Shown here: positions 42,800 to 51,940 of the stretch, piece after piece | Numbering within the stretch: the first letter of the stretch is position 1 | Layout of the letters: each line of letters opens with the position of its first letter | Assembly (NCBI RefSeq): GCF_001983175.1 | Contig: NZ_MNPW01000004.1 | Span: forward strand, 248,001 to 312,000 | Length of the DNA: 64,000 nucleotides | Source: Pseudomonas cedrina subsp. cedrina | GTDB taxonomy: Bacteria > Pseudomonadota > Gammaproteobacteria > Pseudomonadales > Pseudomonadaceae | Reading direction: 5' to 3' | The notes under the pieces: model-generated | What the model saw: the letters and a program-made list of their open reading frames with translations, nothing else | The model's database searches: none | What the model was told of the DNA's origin: nothing | Program-made: the position numbers and the translations under genes

Positions 42800-44123
42800 T
42801 GCGCAACTCCAGCTTGCGGATCAAAAGGGCGGCTTTGGTCAGTTCGATATGGCCGGAAGGCAGGTCTGTGGACAGCTCTTCGAAAAGGGTTTTAGCTGCT
42901 TTCAATTTTTTGTCTTGCAGCAGTTCCAATAATTTATCCAGGCGTGCCTGAACTTCACTATTGCGCACGTCCGTGTCCATGACACTGAGCAATACCTGGT
43001 TTGCGTCCAGACCGTATAGGCCGTTGCGTTCTTCCAGCTCGCCGTCGTCCAGCACGTAGCACAGGATATCTTTGGTATCGCTGATCACCAGGGGGGAGTG
43101 GGTGGTTAGGATGAACTGGCAGTTGGGGAAGGTTTCAGTGAATTGATGGATCAGGCGGCGTTGCCACTTGGGGTGGAGGTGGAGGTCGACTTCGTCGATG
43201 AGTACTACGCCTTCGCCATGTAGTGGATTTTTCAGGGAAGGATTCATCATGGCGAGACGACGAGCTATATCGCCAACCAAGGCCATTATGGATTTTTCGC
43301 CTTGTGAAAGTTGAGAGACGTCCAGCGTGTTGCCGGATTTATCGATCGCCATATGCAGATGTGGTCGACGTTGCACACGCAGGTTAGTAAACCCTGGCAT
43401 GAATGCACCAACGGCGGAACGGACGGCTGTTAACTGTCGATCACGGGATGACGCATGTGATTGTTCTAGGAACTTCCATATCTGACTGTCGAGCGTGCCG
43501 ATAAATTTTTGCACTTCTGCTAGCGCACTGGCTGAAATACCAGTTTCGTTTTCGCTATCCTCCCGTTCCCGGAACCATTCGAAAAAGCGGCGAAAATCAA
43601 CACCCCTATTTAACGAATTGTCATAGCCATCCAACTGACTGAAGCTGTGACGGGTTTTTATTTTCAAAGGAATTTCAAGTACGGAACGTTCGACTGGATA
43701 GTAGGCAATGAGCGGAACAGATGCGTTGCCATCGCGCGTTAGAACGTCCCGATACACACTGGCGAGACTGGACGCATCAACGAGGTCACTGGTGACCTTT
43801 GTATTCCGTCCCCGCCTGGACTTTGCCAGGGACCAGTTGAAGTCGATATACAACTCTTCCGTCTCGATTGAGATTGACGCAGCGTTTGAACCGTTGTGTA
43901 AAACGCTTTCTTCAATCGGGCTTCCGCTGCCGCCGTCCGATCGAGTTCTTGCAACTAACCAGCTGAGTGAAGTTGCCAACGACTTCAAAATCGTCGTCTT
44001 CCCCGCCCCATTATTCCCCACAAACACCGTCACCTTCGATGCATGCTTTTCGGTAGGCGCAAAGGCGACTTCCAAGTCGGTAAAACGACCGACGTTGTTC
44101 AGTCGAATTTTTCTAATTTCCAT
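42792..44123 (-). CDS. ptuA: Septu AAA ATPase PtuA
   Basis: A 443-aa ABC-type ATPase of the AAA_21 / overcoming lysogenisation defect-like class. It shows Walker A GNNGAGKTT (36-44), an SMC-like signature LSQGEKSIMALVGD (about 275), Walker B VVLIDEVDLHLHP (about 305) and the switch histidine in FILTTHSPLVIS (about 340). With the overlapping HNH gene it forms a complete type I Septu pair. Base composition is clearly AT-richer than the neighbouring dehydrogenase gene, consistent with horizontal gain. AAGGG lies seven bases before the ATG. Confidence 0.88.
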   Translation of the reverse strand: MEIRKIRLNNVGRFTDLEVAFAPTEKHASKVTVFVGNNGAGKTTILKSLATSLSWLVARTRSDGGSGSPIEESVLHNGSNAASISIETEELYIDFNWSLAKSRRGRNTKVTSDLVDASSLASVYRDVLTRDGNASVPLIAYYPVERSVLEIPLKIKTRHSFSQLDGYDNSLNRGVDFRRFFEWFREREDSENETGISASALAEVQKFIGTLDSQIWKFLEQSHASSRDRQLTAVRSAVGAFMPGFTNLRVQRRPHLHMAIDKSGNTLDVSQLSQGEKSIMALVGDIARRLAMMNPSLKNPLHGEGVVLIDEVDLHLHPKWQRRLIHQFTETFPNCQFILTTHSPLVISDTKDILCYVLDDGELEERNGLYGLDANQVLLSVMDTDVRNSEVQARLDKLLELLQDKKLKAAKTLFEELSTDLPSGHIELTKAALLIRKLELRSA

Positions 44124-44214
44124 CGCATTACCCTTGTGGGGCCAGTCAGTTTCAAGAGGCAGGCGGCGATTATGGCACTCATCCCAGGTTTTGGCAGGTG
44201 GGCTTCACGCTTGC

Positions 44215-45027
44215 TTACAACACACCGCTCAACCCAAAGCGTTTGTTCAACACCTTCTCCAATAACCCTTTAGGCAATAGCGCCGCCATCAACGGCAACG
44301 CTCGGCTGCCATTGCCCGAACGCAGCAGGCGGGGCGGCTTTGGCTGTTGCACGGCCTTGAGCACATCCGCCGCAAATTCGTTGGCCGGGGTCGGCTTGTC
44401 CTGGGAGGCTTGGCTGCGTGCGCGGATACCCTCGCGCAACGGCCACCAAGGGGATTTTTCGTTGATCAACAGCTCTGCCTGGGCGCCGGCGTTTTTTGCA
44501 AAGCTTGTATCGATGGCGCCTGGCTGAACTTCCATTACCCGTACGCCAAACGGCGCCAGCTCCATGCGCAATGCATCACTCAACGCATGCACTGCGGCCT
44601 TGGAGGCGCAGTAGGCGCCGGCAAACGGCGTCACCAGCACACCGGAAACGCTGCCGATGTTCACGACCAGGCCTTTGCTGCGGCGCAGGGCCGGGAACAG
44701 CGCCTGGGTCACGCCGACGATGGAGAACACATTGGTCTCGAATTGGCGCTGCATGGCCTCGGTACCGCCGTCGAGCAGCGGGCCCATCGCGCCGTAGCCG
44801 GCGTTGTTGACCAGCACATCCAGCTCTGCGAACTGCTCGGCCAGGCGCTGCAAAGCGGCGCTGTCGTTGACGTCCAGTTCGAGCGCATTGAAGCCGGCGG
44901 TCGCAAGGGCGGCGACGTCTTCCGGGCGGCGGGCGCTGGCCCATACGTTGTTGCCGGCGGCTTTGAAGGCGTCCGCCAGGGCGCGGCCAATGCCGCTGGA
45001 GCAACCGGTGATCAGTACGTTGGGCAT
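44215..45027 (-). CDS. Short-chain dehydrogenase/reductase
   Basis: A classical SDR of 270 aa. The cofactor loop TGCSSGIGRAL is at residues 7-17, the NNAG motif near 80, the catalytic Ser in NIGSVSG (about 129-135) and the YCASK tetrad member near 144-148. The substrate is not evident. It is an ordinary GC-rich gene, marking the edge of the accessory segment that contains the Septu pair. 44124-44214 holds no gene. Confidence 0.88.
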   Translation of the reverse strand: MPNVLITGCSSGIGRALADAFKAAGNNVWASARRPEDVAALATAGFNALELDVNDSAALQRLAEQFAELDVLVNNAGYGAMGPLLDGGTEAMQRQFETNVFSIVGVTQALFPALRRSKGLVVNIGSVSGVLVTPFAGAYCASKAAVHALSDALRMELAPFGVRVMEVQPGAIDTSFAKNAGAQAELLINEKSPWWPLREGIRARSQASQDKPTPANEFAADVLKAVQQPKPPRLLRSGNGSRALPLMAALLPKGLLEKVLNKRFGLSGVL

Positions 45028-45040
45028 GGGTCAGTCCTTG

Positions 45041-45505
45041 TCAGTCCGAGAAACTGCCTTGCAGGTGCTCGGCACGAAATTCCAGGGTTTGCGGGCGGTA
45101 GCCGGGGCGCAGGGGCGGTGTGGGCAGGCAATCGTCCCAGGTCGCGCCGGCCTGCAATTCGCCGGGGCCGCGATAGCGTGGGGCAGCATAGACGTTGTCA
45201 GCGAGGTTGACGGTGTCACCCGGTGCATAGGCGGCGACGCGCCAGCGCAGTTCGGTGAGCGGTACATCGTTGCCGTTGTTGAGGGTCAGCTTGAGCGGTC
45301 GGTCGGCGGGGCATTCCTGCGGCGCGTAGAGGATGCGCAGTTCCAGGCGCGCCAATTGCGACGCCTCACGGTTATCCAGCCATACCATCCACATCGCCAC
45401 AAAGCCCAGGCCGACGGCGGCAGCCAACGACACCGGCAAGGCCTTGGCAGGGTAGCGCAGCAGCAGGATCAACCAGGTGAAGATCAGGAGAACGCCGAAA
45501 AACAT
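45041..45505 (-). CDS. Conserved two-helix membrane protein, unknown
   Basis: A 154-aa protein with two N-terminal membrane segments (about residues 2-20 and 25-44) and a C-terminal domain of about 105 residues that looks like a beta-sandwich: alternating hydrophobic strands such as PLKLTLNNGNDVPLTELRW. Pseudomonads carry homologues, sometimes labelled multidrug transporter without good reason. It lies 13 bp before the dehydrogenase gene in the same direction. Confidence 0.78.
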   Translation of the reverse strand: MFFGVLLIFTWLILLLRYPAKALPVSLAAAVGLGFVAMWMVWLDNREASQLARLELRILYAPQECPADRPLKLTLNNGNDVPLTELRWRVAAYAPGDTVNLADNVYAAPRYRGPGELQAGATWDDCLPTPPLRPGYRPQTLEFRAEHLQGSFSD

Positions 45506-45685
45506 GATGACAACCTCATATGCAGATAAAACATCCTACCTGCGGGTCGGGCCTGGTGCCTATCGCGGGTATCAGTTTTCGCTTGCGAGGGAACCTGACA
45601 ATTCATTTTTTCCACAAAGCCAGCATAGGGAAATGCCAGATATCCAGGAAAATATTAATCGCAGTCTGATCAAGCGAGACGAACC

Positions 45686-46099
45686 ATGATTGCTTCAGCC
45701 CTTCTTGTACCGGCCGTCACCACCGCATTAGCGTCGGCGGTGACCTCTTTTATCACCGCCCAGCGGGCACCCATGCCGAACCCTGCTGACGCGTCGAAGC
45801 AAGGTAATGCAGAGGCGGTTAGACACCCCCCTGGTCGTATGCAGGACCAGAAGCTTACAAATCTGGGGCAAACCCTGCTGCAAACGCCTTCAACAGAACT
45901 ACGCAACAGCGGTATGAACGCCAGGCACGCCAAAGGGCTTGGTATTGCTGTGGGAGGCATGGCAGCCCAAGAGGCGGGACAGAAGATGGCCACCAGCGGT
46001 GGTACGTTGTCCAAAGTGATGGGTGCCGCCATGATCGTGGGGGGCAAAGTTGCCCAAGAGTATGGCGCCGATAAATTCGCGGGCGCTGGACGAACCTGA
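45686..46099 (+). CDS. Glycine-zipper protein A (paralogue pair)
   Basis: A 137-aa protein with a short hydrophobic N-terminus (MIASALLVPAVTTALASAVT), a polar middle, and a C-terminal segment rich in Gly and Ala with GxxxG-like spacing (KGLGIAVGGMAAQEAGQKMA onward, about residues 84-130). The following gene encodes a protein whose C-terminal third aligns with it: both read A-x-S-G-G...K-V-x-G-x-A-M-x-x-G-G-x-x-x-E-Y-G. No family is recognised. Base composition is lower in GC than the adjacent alginate genes. Confidence 0.68.
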   Translation: MIASALLVPAVTTALASAVTSFITAQRAPMPNPADASKQGNAEAVRHPPGRMQDQKLTNLGQTLLQTPSTELRNSGMNARHAKGLGIAVGGMAAQEAGQKMATSGGTLSKVMGAAMIVGGKVAQEYGADKFAGAGRT

Positions 46100-46226
46100 C
46101 GGCATTGCGACGCGCACAGGTTCACCCGAGGAACCGGTTGGAATTTTTTCCCACATAGGTTGAGCACGGAAATGCACGTTAAGCCATAAAGGAACCCAAC
46201 CGCAGCCTTACCGAGTGAGATGCCCT

Positions 46227-46706
46227 ATGACCGTTTCAACCATCCTTACCCCTGTTCAGGCTACTTCCGTTGCACCTGCACCTGCACCTGCATCCGCGCC
46301 CACCGAGCAAGGTTCCTTCAATCAAGCGGCTAGGAACGAGGTCGACAGGCGCCACTTACCCGCTAGCCGAAACATGGGGCTCACGAACCTTCGGCAAAGA
46401 GCTATGCAAGGTTTGAGCGAGCGGGTTAGTTCGCACTTTCCCGTGGCGCTTAACGTTAAAGATGATTCGGGGAGCGAAAAAGCCAAAGGGGCAGCCATCA
46501 CGATGGCCGGAGCGGCAATGCAGGGAGTTGGCGGGAGAATTGCTGCCAGTGGAGGGTTTGGAGCAAAGGTCTTGGGAGGGGCTATGGTGTGGGGTGGCAG
46601 GGCGGCGGAAGAATATGGCAAGGACAGATATGAGCGCGCGGGCGACACCTCAAACAACTCCGGCAATTACAACATTTATGACCCGAATAACTGGGGCGAT
46701 CGCTGA
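46227..46706 (+). CDS. Glycine-zipper protein B (paralogue pair)
   Basis: A 159-aa protein; I start it at ATG 46227 (MTVSTILTPVQATSV), since the upstream GTG adds only four residues. The N-terminal 40 residues are rich in Ala, Pro, Ser and Thr, lacking a classical signal peptide. Residues about 98-145 repeat the Gly-rich pattern of the preceding gene (AAITMAGAAMQGVGGRIAAS, then GGRAAEEYGKDRYERAG), and the C-terminus is Asn-rich (NNSGNYNIYDPNNWGDR). The Ser/Pro-rich N-terminus is reminiscent of type III-secreted proteins, but no secretion gene is near. It precedes a strong terminator. Confidence 0.68.
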   Translation: MTVSTILTPVQATSVAPAPAPASAPTEQGSFNQAARNEVDRRHLPASRNMGLTNLRQRAMQGLSERVSSHFPVALNVKDDSGSEKAKGAAITMAGAAMQGVGGRIAASGGFGAKVLGGAMVWGGRAAEEYGKDRYERAGDTSNNSGNYNIYDPNNWGDR

Positions 46707-46730
46707 CAGGCTCTGACAGCCATTGCACTA

Positions 46731-46795
46731 AAAAAGCCCCCGCCCAACCGGCTGCGGATAGGGGACGCAGTCGGCTGGACGGGGGCTTCTTGTAC
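46731..46795. terminator. Bidirectional terminator between convergent genes
   Basis: AAGCCCCCG (from 46735) pairs with CGGGGGCTT (to about 46789), enclosing inner arms CCGGCTGCG and CGCAGTCGG. A-rich and T-rich flanks lie on the two sides. It ends both the glycine-zipper unit (+) and the alginate operon (-), whose last stop is at 46803. Confidence 0.85.
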
Positions 46796-46802
46796 GACTG
46801 TT

Positions 46803-48254
46803 TTACTGCGCGATAGTTTTCACCGACACGCCACGCTCAACCGGCGTCGAGCGACCATAGATATCTTCAAAGCGCTCGATATCGTCTTCGCCCAGGTAGC
46901 TGCCCGATTGCACTTCGATGATCTCCAACGGGATCTTGCCCGGGTTGCGCAGGCGGTGCACCGAAGCGATCGGAATGTAGGTGGACTGGTTTTCGGTGAG
47001 CAGGAACACGTTCTCGTCGCAGGTCACTTCGGCCGTGCCGCTGACCACGATCCAGTGTTCGGCGCGGTGGTGGTGCATCTGCAGCGACAGGCACGCGCCC
47101 GGCTTGACCGAGATGTGCTTGACCTGGAAGCGGCCGCCCATGTCCACCGAGTCGTAGGAGCCCCACGGACGATAGACTTCGCAGTGGTTCTGGGTTTCGC
47201 TGCGGCCCTGGTCATTGAGGGTCGAGACCATCTGCTTGACGCCCTGGACCTTGTCCTTGTGGGCAATCATCATCGCGTCCTTGGTTTCCACTACCACGAT
47301 GTTGTCCAGGCCGATCACCGACACCAGTTTGCCGTTGCCGTGGATCATGCAGTTGCGGCTGTCCTGGATCACCACGTCGCCTTTGCTCACGTTACCGTGG
47401 ACATCTTTATCGTTGACCGCCCACAGCGACGCCCAGCAGCCCACGTCGCTCCAACCGGCGCTCAGCGGCACCACGCAGGCGCGCTGGGTTTTTTCCATCA
47501 CGGCGTAGTCGATGGAGTTGTCCGGGCAGCAGGCGAAAGTGGCTTCGTCAAAGGTGACGGTGTCGGCATCCTGCTGGCTGCGCTCAAGGGTCAGCAGGCA
47601 GGTGTCGTAGATGTCCGGATCGTGTTTTTTCAGCTCTTCGAGGAAGCGGCTGGCACGGAACAGGAACATGCCGCTGTTCCAGAAGTAACCGCCGCTCTTG
47701 ACGAACTCGACGGCGCGTTTTTCATCGGGCTTCTCCACGAACTGTTCGACGCGGCTCACGCCCTCGGGCAGCAGCGCATCGTTGGTGGACTTGATGTAGC
47801 CATAACCGGTTTCCGGACGGGTCGCCGGCACGCCGAACAGCACCATCTCGCCGCGTTCGGCCGCTACGGTGGCCAGGGCCAGCGCACGTTGCAGGGCTTT
47901 CTGGTCGTCGATCACGTGGTCGGCCGGCAGCACCAGCATCAGCTCGTCACGGCCTTCATTGACCAGCATCATCGCGGTGAGGGCCACGGCCGGCGCGGTG
48001 TTGCGGCCGAACGGTTCCATCAGGATGCGCTGGCATTCCAGCTTGCGCGCGGCCAGTTGCTCGTTGACGATAAAACGGTGGTCCTTGTTGCAGACCACGA
48101 TCGGGGAATCCATGCCTTCGAAGACCAGGCGTTCCAGGGTTTGCTGGAACAGGGTGTGCTCGCCGGTCAGGGCCAGGAATTGTTTCGGAAACTGTTTACG
48201 GGAAAGCGGCCAAAGACGTGAGCCGCTACCACCGGAAAGGATTACTGGAATCAT
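46803..48254 (-). CDS. algA: Phosphomannose isomerase / GDP-mannose pyrophosphorylase AlgA
   Basis: A bifunctional enzyme supplying GDP-mannose for alginate. The 483-aa protein has the N-terminal nucleotidyltransferase signature GGSGSRLWPLSRKQFPKQFL (8-27) and the FVEKPD segment (about 171), then a cupin isomerase domain with QMHHHRAEHWIVVSG (about 399-413). It is the last gene of the alginate operon, separated from algF by 195 bp that contain a REPIN, so it may be somewhat uncoupled from the upstream genes. Confidence 0.96.
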   Translation of the reverse strand: MIPVILSGGSGSRLWPLSRKQFPKQFLALTGEHTLFQQTLERLVFEGMDSPIVVCNKDHRFIVNEQLAARKLECQRILMEPFGRNTAPAVALTAMMLVNEGRDELMLVLPADHVIDDQKALQRALALATVAAERGEMVLFGVPATRPETGYGYIKSTNDALLPEGVSRVEQFVEKPDEKRAVEFVKSGGYFWNSGMFLFRASRFLEELKKHDPDIYDTCLLTLERSQQDADTVTFDEATFACCPDNSIDYAVMEKTQRACVVPLSAGWSDVGCWASLWAVNDKDVHGNVSKGDVVIQDSRNCMIHGNGKLVSVIGLDNIVVVETKDAMMIAHKDKVQGVKQMVSTLNDQGRSETQNHCEVYRPWGSYDSVDMGGRFQVKHISVKPGACLSLQMHHHRAEHWIVVSGTAEVTCDENVFLLTENQSTYIPIASVHRLRNPGKIPLEIIEVQSGSYLGEDDIERFEDIYGRSTPVERGVSVKTIAQ

Positions 48255-48344
48255 GGGGGTTTCTCCTTGAATCGATTTGGGTCAGAGCTACGAAGGTTTG
48301 TCGTTTCACTCTTGTTTTTGTCTCGGTCCGAACTGACGCCTCGA

Positions 48345-48425
48345 CCCTTGTGGGAGCTGGCTTGCCTGCGATGGCGATGTTGGATTCACTATCGCTATCG
48401 CGGGCAAGCCCGGCTCCCACAGGGG
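48345..48425. repeat. REPIN in the algF-algA gap
   Basis: Left arm CCCTTGTGGGAGCTGGCTTG starts at 48345; the right arm (GGGCAAGCCCGGCTCCCACA) ends near 48422, imperfectly complementary. It fills most of the 195-bp intergenic gap inside the alginate operon. Confidence 0.88.
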
Positions 48426-48449
48426 GCATAGGTCAGTTCAGGAATTCAT

Positions 48450-49106
48450 TCAGCGGGTCGACACTGGGCGCTTGACCCAGACTGGCGACAGGTTCGAACC
48501 GGAACCGGTGACATACAGCACCGCCGCTTCACCGCGCTCCAGGGCAACCGGCTTCACATCGCCGACCTTCTTGTCACCGTCATACAACGCCAGGCTCACC
48601 TTCACCGGGTTGATTTCGCGTTCGCCGCGGCTTTTGGCGGCAACCGCCTTGACCACGTCAGTCTTGCCGTCGGCGGTTTTCAGGGTCAGCGCTTTGTCGC
48701 TGAGGTTCTGCACACGCACCAGGGACTTCTGCTTGTTCTTGAACGGCGGTTCTTCGATCAGCTGCGGCTGGCCGCTGCCGCTGTTGACCAGGGTGTAGTA
48801 GTGATCGGCAGCCAATTTGACCGGCACGGTCTGGCTGCCGACCTTGGCGCTGTAGTCACCGCCAGGCATGAAGCTGAAATCGCTGCTGGCCAGTGGCGCG
48901 ACTTCGCTCAGGTTGGTGCTGCCAACGGTCGCGCTGACTTCCTGGTTCGAAGCGTTGTAGATACGCACGAAGCTCGAGCCTTTTGGTGCGGTCGGGCCAT
49001 AGAGGGCGGCGTCACCACCGGCGAAGGCGGACATCGATACGAAGCTCAAGCCGGCAGCGATGGCCAGGGTCTTGGCGAGACGACGCGGAGTAGTAGTGAA
49101 AGTCAT
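48450..49106 (-). CDS. algF: Alginate O-acetylation protein AlgF
   Basis: A periplasmic protein needed for alginate O-acetylation, thought to hand acetyl groups between AlgI/AlgJ and AlgX. The 218-aa precursor has a signal peptide cleaved after SMSAFA-GG, then two beta-rich domains (FVRIYNASNQEVSATVG at the start of the first; SLVRVQNLSDKALTLK near 128 opening the second). It lies 16 bp after algJ. Confidence 0.93.
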   Translation of the reverse strand: MTFTTTPRRLAKTLAIAAGLSFVSMSAFAGGDAALYGPTAPKGSSFVRIYNASNQEVSATVGSTNLSEVAPLASSDFSFMPGGDYSAKVGSQTVPVKLAADHYYTLVNSGSGQPQLIEEPPFKNKQKSLVRVQNLSDKALTLKTADGKTDVVKAVAAKSRGEREINPVKVSLALYDGDKKVGDVKPVALERGEAAVLYVTGSGSNLSPVWVKRPVSTR

Positions 49107-49122
49107 GTGAGTTACCTCTCTT

Positions 49123-50319
49123 TCAGTTTTGCGCCCGGTCGGGCGTCTCGGAGTTTTTAGTGTTTAGCTGGTTTTTGGCTGGGGTGTTACTTGCCATGTT
49201 TTGTTGGCGCGAACCGGCTTGTTTAAGCTGCGCAACCCATGAAGGGTCTGCATCGCCGATTTCGTTGTTGATAGGCAGATAACGCTCAGGGAACTCCCAG
49301 ACCAGCACCTGTGGCGGGCTGTTCTTGAAGTCATCGCTCTTGAGGTAGCTGAGCATCGGCAGGATCGGGCCGTGGCCGTCTTCGGCGTAGCTGACCACAT
49401 CGCGGCCCAGGGCTTGCTTGAGCGCCCCGACGAAGTTCCAGTTGGGGTTGGCGCTGTAGCTGGTGCCCACCAGGGCCACCGGGGTTTCGCTGTCGCTGAA
49501 CAACGCGTCGTCGCCTTTGGTTTCGGCCAGGTGCGTCACGCGTTTTTCCAGCGGCTCTTTAGGCGGCATCAGGTTTTCGAACAGCGGGTCCAGCGGCAGG
49601 AACAAACGCAGGTCGCCTTTATGCGGCACAGTTGTTTCGGCCTCGGTGACAAACTGCTGTGGCTCGCCGCTCAGCGGGGTCTTGTCGGCAATCGCCTTGG
49701 CCAACTGCTTGGCCGCGATTTCCGCGCCGTCCGGCGTCCAGTGAGTGTCGGTGCGCAGGAACACTTGCTTGCCGGCGAGCTTGGCCTGTTGCAGCGGGCC
49801 TAACAGGTCGGGTGCCGGGATCTTGTCGGCCGCAACGCGGGCATGGAAGTCCTGGTACAGGTTGGCGTGGATACTCGCCGGTTTGACCTCGTCCAAGTGC
49901 TCCGGGTACAGGCGAACCTTGGCCGGTACGATCGCCATCACCAGTTGAATGCCTTGGGCCTTGAGCTTCTGGCGCACGCCTTCGACCAGCGCGTAGTTGT
50001 CTTGAAGGTTCTGGTCTTCGTTGACGGCGGGGTTGAACTCCTCGTCGCTGTACAACCAGTGATCGCGGCCCAGCACCACGCCAGGGCGGCCTTCATTGAA
50101 CAGCTTGTAGTCCAGCGCCGCCCACAGGTTGGTGCCCAGGCGCTTGATCGGGAACTCTTCGTCGTAGTGCGTCTCGACGGCTTTGGCCCAGCGGCCGTTG
50201 AGCACGGTCGCGTCGGCATTGGTGCTGAAGCCGAAGAAACTGCGCAGCGACCAGGCGCCCAGGGCCAGCAACAGCACCAGGAAAAGGCCGATATAGAGGA
50301 CGCGTAATGAACGGGTCAT
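49123..50319 (-). CDS. algJ: Alginate O-acetyltransferase AlgJ
   Basis: A membrane-anchored periplasmic SGNH-like acetylesterase/transferase in alginate O-acetylation. The 398-aa protein has one N-terminal membrane anchor (about residues 7-27), the Asp-x-His motif in RTDTHWTPDG (Asp 191, His 193) and the nucleophile region VGTSYSANPNWNF (Ser 287 or 289). These positions agree closely with those known in P. aeruginosa AlgJ. It is 11 bp downstream of algI. Confidence 0.94.
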   Translation of the reverse strand: MTRSLRVLYIGLFLVLLLALGAWSLRSFFGFSTNADATVLNGRWAKAVETHYDEEFPIKRLGTNLWAALDYKLFNEGRPGVVLGRDHWLYSDEEFNPAVNEDQNLQDNYALVEGVRQKLKAQGIQLVMAIVPAKVRLYPEHLDEVKPASIHANLYQDFHARVAADKIPAPDLLGPLQQAKLAGKQVFLRTDTHWTPDGAEIAAKQLAKAIADKTPLSGEPQQFVTEAETTVPHKGDLRLFLPLDPLFENLMPPKEPLEKRVTHLAETKGDDALFSDSETPVALVGTSYSANPNWNFVGALKQALGRDVVSYAEDGHGPILPMLSYLKSDDFKNSPPQVLVWEFPERYLPINNEIGDADPSWVAQLKQAGSRQQNMASNTPAKNQLNTKNSETPDRAQN

Positions 50320-50330
50320 GGTCGGCTCCC

Positions 50331-51863
50331 TCAGAATTGGAAGTAAAGGAACGGCGAGAAACTCTGCGCCGACAGTTTGAGAATCGACGCCACGAACAGC
50401 AGCAGCACCGCAGCGCGCATGGCGTAGCGTGGCCAGTCAGCGGTCCAGTAGGCCGGTTGCACGGCGGCGTCACGGCCCACGGTAAAACCGGGCTCGTGGA
50501 TGCTGCCTGGGTTGTCGCCCGGTACGGCCTTGATCAGGCTCGGGTCGGCCGGCTTGGTCTTCTCGGCGGGGCGATTGGTGTAGAAGTCGCGCAGGCCGAA
50601 GAACGCCAGGGTTGCGTAGGCCACCACCAGGGTCGCCACTTGCAGCCCGGTGAGGTTGGCGCGGTTGAGTTCCGACAGCGACCACTCGCCAAAGCTGAAC
50701 ATCGCACCGTACATACGCCCGGCAACGTGCAGGTTCTCGGCGCGGAAGATCACCCAGCCCATCACCACCAGCAGGAAGGTGAAGGCCCAGCGCAGCACAT
50801 TGAAGCTGCGCGGCGCGGTATTGAGGCCGATGGCTTTTTCAATCGCCAGCCACATGCCGTGCCAGGCACCCCACACGATGTAGGTGATGTTTGCACCGTG
50901 CCACAGGCCACCGAGCAGCATGGTCAGGAACAGGTTGCGGTAGGTGGTCAGCGTGCCTTTACGGTTGCCGCCCAGGGTGATGTACAGGTAGTCACGCAGC
51001 CAAGTGGAGAGACTGATGTGCCAGCGCCGCCAGAACTCGGTGATCGACTGGCTGATGTAAGGCTGCTTGAAGTTTTCCATGAAGCGGAAACCCATCATCA
51101 AGCCCAGGCCGATCGCCATGTCGCTGTAGCCGGAGAAGTCGAAGTACAGCTGCGCGGTGTAGGCCAGCGCGCCGAGCCAGGCATCGCCGGTCGTCGGGTT
51201 CTGCAAGGCGAAGCAATGGTCGGCCACCACCGCCAGGGTATCGGCGATGAACACCTTCTTGATGAAACCCTGCATGAACCGCGTGCAGCCCTCGGAGAAT
51301 TTATCCAGGGTGTGGGTGCGGTTGTTGAACTGGTCGGCCAGGTCGCGAAAGCGCAGCACGGGGCCTGCGATCAAGTGCGGGAAAATCGCCACGAACGCCG
51401 CAAAGTCGATGAGGTTGCGGGTCGCCGGGGTATCACCGCGATACACGTCGATGATGTAGCTGATGGACTCGAAGATGTAGAACGAGATCCCGATCGGCAA
51501 CAGCACGTGGGTGAGGATGAACGGCTCCAGGCCCATCGACTTCATCATCACGTTGATGCTGTCGACGCCGAAGTTGGCGTACTTGAAGTAGCCGAGGATG
51601 CACAGGTCGACCGCCACGCCGAGCAGCAGCCAGCGCTGGGCCGGCTTGGTGCGCACGCCGGCCGCACCGACCTTGAGGCCGATCCAGTAGTTCCACAGCG
51701 TCACGGCGGCGAACAGCGCCAGGAAGTCCACTCGCCACCAGGCGTAGAACACGTAGCTGGCCAGCAGCAACAGCAGGTTGCGATAGCGTTGCCCGCTCAA
51801 ATAGTACAAGCCGAGAAAGATCGGCAAGAACAGAAACAGGAACACATTGGACGAGAAAACCAT
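50331..51863 (-). CDS. algI: Alginate O-acetylase AlgI (MBOAT)
   Basis: An inner-membrane MBOAT protein that moves acetyl groups across the membrane for O-acetylation of mannuronate. I start at ATG 51863 (MVFSSNVFLFLFLPIFLGLY); an open frame continues upstream into the repeat and is artefactual. The 510-aa protein has many membrane helices and the catalytic His 322 in GGLWHGANITYIVWG. The 189-bp gap before it contains the palindrome at 51941-52047. Confidence 0.95.
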   Translation of the reverse strand: MVFSSNVFLFLFLPIFLGLYYLSGQRYRNLLLLLASYVFYAWWRVDFLALFAAVTLWNYWIGLKVGAAGVRTKPAQRWLLLGVAVDLCILGYFKYANFGVDSINVMMKSMGLEPFILTHVLLPIGISFYIFESISYIIDVYRGDTPATRNLIDFAAFVAIFPHLIAGPVLRFRDLADQFNNRTHTLDKFSEGCTRFMQGFIKKVFIADTLAVVADHCFALQNPTTGDAWLGALAYTAQLYFDFSGYSDMAIGLGLMMGFRFMENFKQPYISQSITEFWRRWHISLSTWLRDYLYITLGGNRKGTLTTYRNLFLTMLLGGLWHGANITYIVWGAWHGMWLAIEKAIGLNTAPRSFNVLRWAFTFLLVVMGWVIFRAENLHVAGRMYGAMFSFGEWSLSELNRANLTGLQVATLVVAYATLAFFGLRDFYTNRPAEKTKPADPSLIKAVPGDNPGSIHEPGFTVGRDAAVQPAYWTADWPRYAMRAAVLLLFVASILKLSAQSFSPFLYFQF

Positions 51864-51940
51864 CCCGATCTCTCCATGTTTAAACCAACAGTCAAGGGCC
51901 GCAGCCCCCCCAAACCCCCCACGATGTCGGGAGAGGTTGT

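Noticed and set aside
42170..44123. Retron interpretation of the ATPase/HNH pair
   Set aside because: No reverse transcriptase gene or msr/msd-like RNA region is adjacent. The two-gene set is complete as Septu.
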